From the NCBI GenBank assembly GCA_016711825.1, contig JADJSG010000009.1, positions 198,618 to 262,617 of the forward strand: a stretch of 64,000 bases of DNA, read 5' to 3'. Position numbers and translations under genes: made by a program. The notes below the pieces were generated by a model. That model was not told where the DNA came from. It saw nothing but the letters and a program-made list of their open reading frames with translations, and did no database searches. The DNA is from Bacteroidota bacterium (GTDB lineage: Bacteria; Bacteroidota; Bacteroidia; Chitinophagales; Chitinophagaceae). Below, piece by piece: positions 51,140-60,596 of this stretch; positions within the stretch are counted from its first letter, which is position 1, and each line of letters begins with the position of its first letter.

Positions 51140-52381
51140 TTAATGATGATTTTGGGGAATTGTAATTTTAAAAGTAGTGCCCTTTTCAAGATCGCTATTC
51201 AGTGCTATTGATCCATTCATGAGTTCCAGATATTTAGAAATGATATTGAGCCCTAAACCAGTACCTTGAATATTCACTGCATTTTGGCCTCTAAAAAATC
51301 TTTCAAAAAGATGTTTTTGATCTTCTTTACTAATGCCAATACCCTCGTCTTTCACTTCGATAGATACTTGTTGATGATCTGCAAAGGTATTAATCAAAAC
51401 ATTTTTAAATTCGGGAGAAAATTTAATCGCATTAGACAAGAGATTAATGATGATATTTCGGATCAGTTTGGGATCCAGTACATGCTCTTCTTCTCCTACA
51501 TGGGTATATATGATTTGTTGTCCCTCTTTGCAAATTCCTTTCATTTCATTGTTTATTTCTTCCACCAATGTTTTCAGATTCATTTTTTTCAAATCGGCAA
51601 ATACCTTCCCTTCTTCAATTTTACTGATAGAAAGAAAATCGCTGAGAATATCGTTTAAATTATTCACTGCCGACTTAATACGATCTACATGCTTCATGCG
51701 TTTATCTTGTTGTTCGGTCAACACATATTCTGGAATTAAGGAGGCAGATGAAAGGATGGTAGTTAGCGGTGTTCTAAATTCATGTGAAGCCATCGAAAGA
51801 AATCTGGATTTTAATTCATTCAATTCTTTTTCTTTTTCAAGTGCTACAATAAGTTCGGAACGCGATTTTTCAATTTCAATGAGGGCTTCTTGCAATACTT
51901 TGGTACGGTTGTATACTTTGGCTTCTAATTTTTCGTTTGTGATTTTAAGTTCGTCGGTTATATGCTCCAATTTTTTTTGGTGATTGATAATTTCCAATTC
52001 CACTTCTTTGCGTTTACTAATATCTACAACAAAAGCCATGGTAAATTTTTTATCATCACTTTCAAAAGGGCTTAAGCTTATTTCAACCGGAAATTCTTGT
52101 CCATTTTTTTTGGTAGCATATAAATCATACCCAATACCCATCGATCTTGAATGCGGGTTGCTTGCATAGCCATCTCTGTGTTTAATATGGGATGATTTAA
52201 ATCGTTCAGGCATTAAAAACTCCACTTTTTTGCCATAAAGTTCTTCCTGTTTATACCCAAATAATTTTTCAGTAGCTGGGTTAACCAGTTGAATATCCCC
52301 TTGATTATTGATCGCAATAATACTCTCCGTGGCGTGGTTAAACAGTTCTTGCAATAAGTGACTCTTTTGTGCTAAATTCAT
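51140..52381 (-). CDS. PAS-domain sensor histidine kinase
   Basis: 413 residues, soluble. PAS (~10-125, IIAINNQGDIQLVNPATEKLFGY), a long coiled coil (~128-190), HisKA with His200 in MASHEFRTPL, and HATPase with N box NIIINLLSNAIKFS, G1 DEGIGIS, and G2 GTGLGLNI. No transmembrane segment, so it senses a cytoplasmic signal through PAS; no haem or flavin ligand motif is evident. It precedes the REC-cNMP-Crp gene by 19 nt on the same strand. Confidence 0.94.
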   Translation of the reverse strand: MNLAQKSHLLQELFNHATESIIAINNQGDIQLVNPATEKLFGYKQEELYGKKVEFLMPERFKSSHIKHRDGYASNPHSRSMGIGYDLYATKKNGQEFPVEISLSPFESDDKKFTMAFVVDISKRKEVELEIINHQKKLEHITDELKITNEKLEAKVYNRTKVLQEALIEIEKSRSELIVALEKEKELNELKSRFLSMASHEFRTPLTTILSSASLIPEYVLTEQQDKRMKHVDRIKSAVNNLNDILSDFLSISKIEEGKVFADLKKMNLKTLVEEINNEMKGICKEGQQIIYTHVGEEEHVLDPKLIRNIIINLLSNAIKFSPEFKNVLINTFADHQQVSIEVKDEGIGISKEDQKHLFERFFRGQNAVNIQGTGLGLNIISKYLELMNGSIALNSDLEKGTTFKITIPQNHH

Positions 52382-52721
52382 AATGTAAAATCGGGGAGAC
52401 TAATATAATAGATAAATTCAAAACTAGTAAATTATCTTTTATTATCCTGAATAGCTTTTTTATATAATAAATTCCCTATCGCTTAGGTTTTGTATAATTT
52501 TGGCTACATACAAACTAAGCGAAAATTCATGCTCCCTTTGCAGTCATTTAAAACTTACACAATATATCCTATAACAAACGTATGAATTTATAGGCAAACG
52601 ACTTCAAGCAAAGATTATTACGTTTTTTTTCAACCCTTAGTATGCTGAAAACACATTTCATTTTTCAAACGTGATGCTATTAAGCCGAACAAGTATAAGC
52701 GATTGCTTATTATTCAATTCT
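52382..52721. other. Intergenic, no gene seen
   Basis: AT-rich, without supported coding or RNA features; probably holds the promoter of the kinase-regulator operon. Confidence 0.45.
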
Positions 52722-53168
52722 CTATTCTTCAAAATTATCAAAGTAAGTAAAGTCCTTGGTTATCATTCCGTTTTCAATTGTCAAAATGGTGCAAATAGGC
52801 AACTCAAATTTTGAGCTGTCTGGTGCTGTTCCGCTTGAAACAAACTCTACAATAATATGCTTGTCACCCGAAGGATACATTTGAATCACCTGATCGTAAA
52901 GGTTTGGAAAAAGCTTGTTTAATTCAGAATATTTTTCAATAATCTGCTGTCTTGTTTGTTTTACGATTCCAGGTCCCAGTGAGGGATCTTTAAATTCGGA
53001 AACTTCAGAATACATATTGGCCATTTTTGCCCATTCGTGATTGTTGAAATGTTCAAAATATTGTTTAACCAGTTTTTCATGATTGCTTGTTGTAATACTT
53101 TTTTCATTTTGAATGTTACACGCAATGAAATTAAAAAACATAAGCGATAAGGGTATTAAATATTTCAT
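52722..53168 (-). CDS. SnoaL/NTF2-like lipoprotein
   Basis: 148 residues: lipoprotein signal with lipobox FIAC (Cys17), then an NTF2-like alpha+beta domain (~30-145). Typical pieces are VKQYFEHFNNHEWAKMANMY, EFKDPSLGPGI and ILTIENGMITKDFTYFDN. Cytoplasmic SnoaL proteins are isomerases or binding proteins; exported lipoprotein forms are common in Bacteroidota and uncharacterised. The Cys17 lipobox in a short signal sequence is clear. It stands alone. Confidence 0.8.
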   Translation of the reverse strand: MKYLIPLSLMFFNFIACNIQNEKSITTSNHEKLVKQYFEHFNNHEWAKMANMYSEVSEFKDPSLGPGIVKQTRQQIIEKYSELNKLFPNLYDQVIQMYPSGDKHIIVEFVSSGTAPDSSKFELPICTILTIENGMITKDFTYFDNFEE

Positions 53169-53630
53169 AGGGTTATTGTTATTTTATAGATTAAATTAAA
53201 TGTTTGTTTTGTTCCACAATTTACAATGAGGTTGTTATAACCTGATTGCTAATCGGCTCAAGCGATTGATTTCACAATTTTTTTCAGAAGAAACTATGTT
53301 TAATAATACTTTTTCTCATGTCTATTTTTGTTTAATCACAAATGTAATATTACATCAATCATATACAAATTTCCAATAAAAAATGCCTTGAAAAAACAAA
53401 TATGTTTTTAAAATATGTCAAAATTATATAATTCAATCAATGGTAAAAGTCGATTGAAATTATGTAAAACCCGCTTAATTAAAATGAGTACTGGATTGTT
53501 CATTTTTTTACATCGGGTTAATAAACCTCTATATTAAAATTAGTGTATGCCTGCTTGTTATGAATCTAAACAATGTGGAAGCTATGATAAACGCCCCTGA
53601 AAGGGTCATGGTTATCTGGGATCGTTTCGA
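53169..53630. other. Intergenic, no gene seen
   Basis: No reading frame of its own. A short GC-richer patch near 53590-53630 (CCCCTGAAAGGG) precedes the methyltransferase 3' end. Confidence 0.4.
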
Positions 53631-54286
53631 CTAAATTGTTGCATATGACGTGCCCGATTTTTTCTTCGCTGTTAATACAGTATGGATCTCCGTTTTGCTA
53701 TCTGACTTTTTGTATTCTACTTTAAATGTTTTCAGTTCGTCAAATTTATGCTCAATTAATTTTGCTTTTAAATCGTCTAAGTTGTGAAAATAAAAAAAAT
53801 TCGGTCACCACGACTACCGACTTGAAAGTCTGTATTAATAGGATCACCTTCAACAAAACTGATATAAATCAATCCATTTTCATTCAGTAGTTGATAACAA
53901 TCTGCAATAAGTTTTTCGCTATCTGTTTGCGACAAGTAAGGCAAACAAAAACCACAAACGATGCCGTCATATTTTGATTTTATTCCATCCATTTTTCTGA
54001 CATCCATAATGGCAAACCTTGCTGATGGATTATTTTTTTTCGCAATTTCTATCATATTGGATGCTATGTCAATTCCGAAAATATCAAAGTCGGGTCTATT
54101 TGATAAAAGATACTTTGTAATATTTCCAGGTCCACAACCAATTTCTAAAATTTTTGCTTGATACTTGTTGATTGATTTACAAATAAAATCATAGGTGTTA
54201 TTATATAAATCCAGTTGCATAAACTTATCTTGATATTGTGTGGCAATCTTATTCCAAGTTTCAAATGTTTCTGTATATCTGTCCAT
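53631..54286 (-). pseudogene. Class I SAM methyltransferase, frameshifted near its 3' end
   Basis: The intact part (169 codons) has motif I AKILEIGCGPGNITKYL (~45-60), IFGIDIASNMIEIAKKNN, and DVRKMDGIKSKYDGIVCGF, a SAM-binding Rossmann fold. Near 53790 the frame runs into a stop just after a run of eight T. In the other frame the protein continues as FYFHNLDDLKAKLIEHKF... and ends ...IHTVLTAKKKSGTSYATI at a stop at 53631. One extra T in the run would join the two into ~218 residues, a usual length for this family. So either sequence error or a real slippage mutation. Substrate is unknown. Confidence 0.75.
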
Positions 54287-54415
54287 TGTGGTGTGATTTT
54301 ATAAAATGTAGCATAAAGTGTTGTTGAGTACGCTGAAAACGAAATAGTAAAAAGACCTATGTTGATCGTTTGCCATTTAGTGGCAAATTTTCTAAACCGC
54401 ATCCTGTTATTTAAA

Positions 54416-55189
54416 TTATTTTACGCCCTTAGTAATTCTATAATATAAGTATTCCCAAATTGTGGGATGATACCATAATTTGCTTTCTGTTAATTTCTCT
54501 TTTTGTGTGACAAGAGAATTGTCTATGAAATCCTGTATAGCAGTATTCAATATTTTAAGCCCCTCCGATAATTGAAGTAATGGATATGTTGAAAAATTAT
54601 CATTTTTTGTTGTTGTAACTGTTGCTTGATTTATTATGTTACCTGTATCTATACCTGTATCAACTAGGTGAACAGTTACTCCACTATTTTCAATATCATT
54701 ATTAACTAATGCCCAATAGGTACCGTGCACTCCTCTATATTTTGGCGTTATACCAGCATGGGTATTAATAAATATACAATTTACGGAGGAAAGTACTTTT
54801 TTTGAAATAATTCTTGTGCCATTCACAATAATAATATCAGGGTTGATATTTTTCAATAAACTTATTGTGGTATCAGCGTTTATTGATGTAACTGCATTTA
54901 TTTTTTCATTGGGTATATTCGCTAAATCTAATAAATTGTGGTTTATAATTTCTTGTTTGCGTTTTTTTGAAAAATAATTAAGGGGTTTGGCAATTAGAAT
55001 TTGAAAAATAATTTGTCCTATAACAGTTACAATTCCTAGTTTTCGTATTCTTCTTTTAAGAAATACTTTTGTACTTTCTTTTTCTTCAATAATTGCGGAA
55101 TAAATACCAAAGTTTTTATTGATTGAATTAAAAACAATATTGGTTGATTCTCCTTTGCCTGCTAATAAAACTATTTTCTTATTTTTCAT
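54416..55189 (-). CDS. Formyltransferase-family protein (sugar N-formylation likely)
   Basis: 257 residues. It resembles the formyl_trans_N fold: LLKNINPDIIIVNGTRIIS, catalytic Asn142/His144 in CIFINTHAGITPKYRGVHG, and Asp181 in VDTGIDTGNII. Family members use N10-formyl-THF to formylate methionyl-tRNA, glycinamide ribotide or amino sugars. The lysine/Arg-rich and hydrophobic segment at ~45-80 and the partner gene make surface-sugar N-formylation likely here. It overlaps the upstream deacetylase by 11 nt. Confidence 0.8.
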   Translation of the reverse strand: MKNKKIVLLAGKGESTNIVFNSINKNFGIYSAIIEEKESTKVFLKRRIRKLGIVTVIGQIIFQILIAKPLNYFSKKRKQEIINHNLLDLANIPNEKINAVTSINADTTISLLKNINPDIIIVNGTRIISKKVLSSVNCIFINTHAGITPKYRGVHGTYWALVNNDIENSGVTVHLVDTGIDTGNIINQATVTTTKNDNFSTYPLLQLSEGLKILNTAIQDFIDNSLVTQKEKLTESKLWYHPTIWEYLYYRITKGVK

Positions 55190-56162
55190 TCTTTATTATG
55201 TTAGCCAAACTACTCATTGTATGACTTTGAAAATTATAGGTAATATTTAAAAATTGATAATGAGTTAAAATTTTTTCTAAAAACCAAAAATTCTCATCTT
55301 GGTTTAACCCGAAATTATGAGGATGCCACCACAAATGGTAGGTTAAGTTATTTTTTGCAGCATAGGTCATTCCCGATTTAATTCGTTGAAGTCTAAATCC
55401 ATCTAAAAATTTTAATCTCCTGGAAAAAGGTCTTAAAAATCTGCTTGATGGTATATTTATAGGCATTTTGATTTTTAAAAAATCGTCAGAATAACAATGA
55501 TGTCCGGAAATGTTAATATAAGCATCTATAAGTCTAAATGCCCTTCGAATGGCACTTTCATCATTCCCATTTTTTGCTTTATAAAGCCACGAGTGTTCAT
55601 TACCTCTGTAGCAAAAAATCCCAAGCTCTAAGCAAATTTTGAGATAGTCATCATTAAATTGGTTTCTGGGGAATACAAGTGAAGTTAATTGAATATTATT
55701 TTTTCTTGCCACAGAAATTGCAGTTTCAATATCTGCTTTAAAGGTATCAATAGTTTGTCCTGGCTCCAAACAATAATAATGAGAAAAGGTGTGAGTCCCA
55801 ATTTCTTGTTCAGGATATTTCTGAATTTCTTTAATAAGATTAGGTGCAAAATGGTAAATATCCATTTTATAGTCATTCTCTAAAATATCAAAATAACCAT
55901 TATACGGTGAAAGGTTTGGATCATTATATTGGGGTTTTAAATCAGGTAAATTTGATAATAATTCTTTTTTTTGATTCAAAAACAAAAGTCCAACTGTTGA
56001 AAAAGTTGCTTTTATTTTATATTTATTAAATATAACCAATAATCTTGGTATTACATTGTGAACACCTTTTATATGCTCACCGTAGTTTGTTTTGTCTTTT
56101 TTGTCTCTAACACCCCACATAAGTTCAAAGTCAAGAGATATTACGAATTTTCCGTTAGTCAT
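55179..56162 (-). CDS. Polysaccharide deacetylase family protein
   Basis: 327 residues of the NodB-like fold. Motif 1 is FVISLDFELMWG (Asp11), and the metal-binding H-x3-H is HTFSH (His124, His128) in EQEIGTHTFSHYY; FPRNQFNDDYL and TYHLWWHPHNFG are further conserved parts. Such enzymes remove N-acetyl groups from sugars or catalyse related reactions. The 11-nt overlap with the formyltransferase gene shows translational coupling. A hairpin leader lies just upstream. No glycosyltransferase follows, so this is an isolated pair. Confidence 0.85.
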   Translation of the reverse strand: MTNGKFVISLDFELMWGVRDKKDKTNYGEHIKGVHNVIPRLLVIFNKYKIKATFSTVGLLFLNQKKELLSNLPDLKPQYNDPNLSPYNGYFDILENDYKMDIYHFAPNLIKEIQKYPEQEIGTHTFSHYYCLEPGQTIDTFKADIETAISVARKNNIQLTSLVFPRNQFNDDYLKICLELGIFCYRGNEHSWLYKAKNGNDESAIRRAFRLIDAYINISGHHCYSDDFLKIKMPINIPSSRFLRPFSRRLKFLDGFRLQRIKSGMTYAAKNNLTYHLWWHPHNFGLNQDENFWFLEKILTHYQFLNITYNFQSHTMSSLANIIKNEK

Positions 56163-56178
56163 ATTGCTGTTTTATGGT

Positions 56179-56221
56179 TTCGCCCATCTTTCCGGGCGAA
56201 GGAGCAGTGCCGACAAAGGTA
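56179..56221 (-). promoter_or_regulatory. -7 element plus hairpin leader of the deacetylase operon
   Basis: On the minus strand TACCTTTG (56214-56221) is an exact -7 element. The transcript would then contain a perfect TTCGCCC/GGGCGAA stem (56179-56185 with 56194-56200, 8-nt loop), GC-rich in AT-rich surroundings, ending 16 nt before the ATG at 56162, so it may cover or affect translation start. Confidence 0.45.
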
Positions 56222-56388
56222 CTATCTTAAAAACAAAATATAATTAGGTATATTTTTTTAACTTTGTTTTACCGAGAGTGTTGTTGTTGAAGGAGAATCA
56301 GATAAAACGGAATAATAACCCACGAAGTGCGTTTGATATTTGAGTTCAAATCTACAACTCTAATGAAAAATTTGAGCAAGTATATATA

Positions 56389-58733
56389 TTAAAATTGCAA
56401 CTTATAAACCACATTCGGAAAAAATCCTAATTGATATGTATTGCTAATGCTTTGAGTTTTGTTATCATAACTTTCCGAAAAAACATTTTTATGATTCGTT
56501 ACATTTTGTAAGTCTAATGAAAAAGTATGCGATAATTTTCGCTTACTACTATTCAACGTAAACCCAGTTTTAAAATCTAATCGATAATAAGTAGCGTAAA
56601 AATCAGAATATACATTACTTGAAAGCACTTCACGACCTATAACATTCGATGAAGTTAAATCAATAGGAGTATAGGCTCTTTCCCCCGCATTTGTAAATTT
56701 AATATCTGTAGAAAATTTATTTCGTTTTGATTTACCTACTTTCCATTCTTTGCCTCCTAAAATATTAAAAACATATCTCCCATTAAAAGCAGTATTTCTT
56801 TCTACTCCATCGCTTGCTACATATTTAGAGCTATATAATGAAGAGGTAAACAAACCATAATATCCTTTGTTAAAAAACTTTTCAATCGTTAATTCTACAC
56901 CTAAGTTTTTTCCTGTGCCATTGTTTACCAAGCTATCCGTTAAATCTGTTTTGAATGTTGATCCAGTATTGAGCATAGAATAATTACTTGATGATATTGA
57001 AACTGGTACATTATAAATTGATTGATAATACATTTCAGCTTTTATTCTCCAATCGTTTGCTGGTTGTAAGTTATAGCCTAATACAAAATGATGACTTTTA
57101 GTAAAACCTAAATTTTTATTGTTGTATATGGTATTACCACTGGCATCAGTGCTTTGAAGAAAATATACATTTATGGGTTGCATTTGAGAATGTAAACCAT
57201 AACCAAAATTAAAACTACTATTAGAAGTTGCATTATATATAAGACCTACTCTTGGTTCAATAGATGTAGAATTATTCAAGAATAATAGTTGAGCATGCAG
57301 TCCAGCATTTAAAGTCAGTTTTTCAGTTATACTATATTTGAAGTGTACAAATGCTTGCGCTAAATTGGTGCTGCTATTGTAATCCCATATTTGTCTATAA
57401 TCATCAAAAATTCTTTCTTTTGATTTATAATATAAATTCAACCCAATAATTTCATCTTGAATGCCTGCTTTGAAAAATAGTCTAGAATTTATTTTGAATG
57501 ATAAATTGTACTTATGTTATAGCTTATTTTAGCAACTTCGTTTACCTCTTTTACAAATACTGAATCTGTAGGTCTATCAGTTGCATAACCAGTTTGGTCA
57601 GTATTCGCGTAATTAATACCAATTGTAGAACTTATAAAAGATTTATTATTGATTTGTTTAAAGTGGTTTAAACCTACAATCCCTATTTTACTTGCAAAGT
57701 CCACTTGATTTCCGTTTCCATACAAGGTGTTAGAATTACCTCCGCCTATTTCAATAGTGCTTGTAGCTAATATGCCAAACAATGAAATTTTACCTAATTT
57801 TGTATTCCCACTATTTACTTTAAATGATAAATCCTGATAAGATGGTGTGGCCGTTGTTCCAATATTAACCCCTAATTTTTGTGCAACACCTGCCAGTGCA
57901 TATCTGTAACCAATTAAATATGACGCATCACTTTTTTTAGCGAATGGCCCCTCAGTTGTAGCTTCAAGTCCAGTAATTACGCCCATTTGAAGTGTAGTTT
58001 CTCTTTTTTTATTATTCCCGTTTCTAAATCCCAAATCAAAAACACCTGCAGTAGCATTGCCATACTCAGCAGGAAAAGCGGATGTGAAAAAATCTGAACT
58101 TTTTAATAAATTAGTATTTAAAGCACTTACAGCACCACCTGTTGTACCTACTGAAGCAAAGTGATTTGGGTTTGTAACATTCATACCATCAATTCGCCAA
58201 AGCACGCCCACTGGCGAATTACCACGAATCACAATATCATTTCTGCTGTCATCTGGTGCACTTACACCTGCAAAATTGGCGACCAAGCGAGCTGGATCAC
58301 TACGCCCCCCTGCATATCTATTAACTTCTTCCATTGAAAAATTTCTTGCACTAACACTTGCCATTTTATTAATGACCCCACCTTTATTATTTGCTTTTAC
58401 TATTACTTGATTTAATTGTTTAAATGATTCTTCCATGGCAATATCTAAAATGGCTTCCTTACCAGAAGTTACTACCACATTTGGAATCGTCATGCTTTTG
58501 TAGCCTGCATACGAAACTTTAATTTCATATCTATCAGGTGCTATATCTGAAAAAACAAATTTTCCTAATGTATCAGTCATTGTTCCTTTTTGTAAAGAAA
58601 AAATTTGCACAGATGCTCCTATTAATGGTGTTTGAGAAAGTTTGTCAATAATGACACCTCGAATATTTTGTGTATTTTTTTGAGCAAAAGAAAGTGTTGG
58701 GATTAAAATCAAAAAGAAAAAAAATCGAATCAT
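56389..58733 (-). pseudogene. TonB-dependent receptor, split by a one-base frameshift
   Basis: Two frames make one receptor. The 5' part (57489-58733, 414 codons) has a signal peptide (to SFAQ), a carboxypeptidase-regulatory domain (~24-105, GVIIDKLSQTPLIGASVQ), the plug (~130-230, IVIRGNSPVGVLWRIDGMNV) and the barrel start. The 3' part (56389-57441) continues the barrel to the terminal aromatic VVYKLQF. Near 57505, where ACAATTTATC is read, one extra A would join ISTNLSFKINSRLFF across the break. The total length (2345 nt) is one short of a multiple of 3. Sequence error or true mutation; no lipoprotein partner is next to it. Confidence 0.85.
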
Positions 58734-59230
58734 TCAATAAATTTATTAAGTACGTAAAAAGCTAAATTGCTTTACAACTTCATTTAGACGATTATATTTT
58801 GAATAACCTTCGGTGTGTATGCAAGTTGCCGATAAAGGGTGTGACTTTGATTAGAAATGGAATCATAGGTGCCTAGTTGCAATTAAGCATTCAAATGATC
58901 AATTGAGAAAGTTCTGATAAAAAAAGTAGAAGTTATTATTCAAATGAATCGTTAGCAGTTCCTTATTTCTTTTATTTTATTTAAAAAATAATTCTGCTAT
59001 TGAAAATTTTGCATTGTGCTTATAAAACGAATATATAAAATCTGTTTGCAGATTTAGGAAGTAATTAATATATCATTTTAAAGGCGTTGATATTTTTGAA
59101 ATATTTTTTTGTATGGCGAAGAAAGGAGGCGTTGCCCTTTGTAATTTGAACAGAGGATGTGAATACTAATACCTATAAAGCATTCCTTTGTGAGATTATT
59201 GTTGATATATTATACGAAGTATATTACAAA
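58734..59230. other. Intergenic, no gene seen
   Basis: AT-rich, no supported frame; nothing seen before the tRNA terminator. Confidence 0.45.
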
Positions 59231-59258
59231 GAAAAAGCCGTTTCTTTCGAAACGGCTT
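59231..59258 (-). terminator. Intrinsic terminator after tRNA-Leu
   Basis: Perfect 10-bp stem AAGCCGTTTC/GAAACGGCTT with a 4-nt loop; on the minus strand it runs into a T-rich tail, just past the tRNA 3' end. Confidence 0.9.
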
Positions 59259-59265
59259 AAATCTG

Positions 59266-59351
59266 TACCTCAGGCGGGACTTGAACCCGCACGGACATTG
59301 CTGCCCACAGGATTTTAAGTCCTGCGTGTCTACCAATTTCACCACCAAGGT
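59266..59351 (-). tRNA. tRNA-Leu(UAA)
   Basis: 86 nt with a long variable arm, as in Leu tRNAs. On the minus strand the anticodon arm reads CAGGACTTAAAATCCTG (anticodon TAA). Acceptor ACCTTGG pairs with CTGAGGT (two G-T pairs), T arm GCGGGTTCAAGTCCCGC. CCA is not encoded. Confidence 0.93.
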
Positions 59352-59354
59352 GTG

Positions 59355-59379
59355 AAAAAAAACCATTCTATTGAATGGC
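59355..59379 (-). terminator. Terminator-like hairpin between tRNA-Gly and tRNA-Leu
   Basis: On the minus strand CCATTC-AATA-GAATGG is followed by T8, between the 3' end of tRNA-Gly and the 5' end of tRNA-Leu. Confidence 0.65.
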
Positions 59380-59388
59380 TTTAAATGA

Positions 59389-59461
59389 GCGGAAGACCAG
59401 GCTCGAACTGGCCACCCCTGACCTTGGCAAGGTCGTGCTCTACCAAATGAGCTACTTCCGC
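59389..59461 (-). tRNA. tRNA-Gly(GCC)
   Basis: 73 nt cloverleaf on the minus strand: acceptor GCGGAAG/CTTCCGC, D arm GCTCATTTGGTAGAGC, anticodon stem-loop GACCTTGCCAAGGTC (anticodon GCC), T arm CCAGTTCGAGCCTGG. CCA is not encoded. Confidence 0.95.
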
Positions 59462-59884
59462 GGATTGTGTTGTTATTAAGAACTGCTTTGGGAGTGCAAA
59501 TATATATTTATTTTTAAAATTCCAAACTCAATATTAGAAAAGAATAAAATAAAATTAATTTTCTTTTACACCATGTGTTTTCTGCTTTGTTGTGTACAAA
59601 AATGAATGTCACCTTCTTGCCTTTTATACCTCTTTTATACTCATAAAACAGTTTAAAAAGTAGGATAAATCAGTTTCTTTCTACAAAATATTAGAAAACA
59701 TTATCAATCACTAGCTTCTACATATAGAAACTTAATAGAAAAACTTAAAAATATACAAGCTAGCGTTTATAAGTACAACACCTTATTATCTATATTATGA
59801 TGTTACTATTTTAAATGAAAATTATACGAACCTGAAACTTCAGCTTGTGTAGATTTGTCCCAAATACGAAAATTGACTACAAAA
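59462..59884. other. Intergenic, no gene seen
   Basis: AT-rich, with no supported frame between the tRNA genes and the broken lipoprotein gene. Confidence 0.45.
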
Positions 59885-60334
59885 TCACGAATCGATTTTT
59901 AAGTTCGGTGATTGTCCTTTAACCGTTATCACACCTGCATCTTCTATACTCGCTGATTCAAGGGTTTCAAATAAATCTTCTTGTTCTAATACAATATCCC
60001 CATCACCAGTTTCAATGGTTTGGGCTGCACCCAATTTCACGCGACCATTTTCTTCTTTCCAACCACTGATAAACAATCGGCACAACACATCATCGCCAAT
60101 ACCTACCGTATTATCATCACTAATGGCTGAACCATCTTATGCAAGCAATATAGCTTTAGACACTTTTAAACCATTTTCCTTCAGCACAATGCCATTACTT
60201 ACTGTTTCTGCTGGAGCGGGTGTAGAAGTTGTTTCTGTTTTGGTTGTTTCTGTTTTGGTTGTTTCTGAAGTACTTGTTTTTTCACCACAAGCCATAAAGG
60301 TTAATGCTATGGCACATACAATTAGATATTTCAT
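59885..60334 (-). pseudogene. Small lipoprotein gene with an in-frame stop
   Basis: One frame of 150 codons: lipoprotein signal with lipobox FMAC (Cys16), a Thr/Glu/Lys-rich low-complexity segment (TTKTETTKTETTSTPAP), then a domain interrupted by TAA at 60137-60139 after KAILLA. The frame continues DGSAISDDNTVGIGDDV... to KGQSPNLKIDS. The stop sits where sequence on both sides is in frame, so one base change would restore ~149 residues. No family recognised. Confidence 0.6.
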
Positions 60335-60596
60335 TGTTTTATTTTTTGTGTGAATATACTAAAATATCTCAAACATTAATTTTAAAGGCTAAACTAAAAA
60401 ACAGAAGGAGAAACATGAATTACGAATCTTGCTTGTATTGCGGCAACGATAGCAGTAAAGCCCGCACCATGCGCCTCGCATGGGTGGACTTGAAACGAAT
60501 AGCGTGTGTGCCGCCCAAAAACCAATATTGAAAATGGGGAATCGCTTGAAGGTTTCCAAAGCAGGCAATCTCCTATCGTCAAATAATTCGCTTATG

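Noticed and set aside
51447..51983. 178-codon plus-strand frame over the PAS kinase gene
   Set aside because: Antisense to HisKA/HATPase motifs; Ser-rich translation is typical of antisense frames.
54145..54402. 85-codon minus-strand frame overlapping the methyltransferase 5' end
   Set aside because: Out of frame with the conserved methyltransferase start and without recognisable features.
56163..56388. Insertion-sequence remnant near the GC-rich hairpin
   Set aside because: No transposase fragment, no matching terminal repeat and no target duplication seen.
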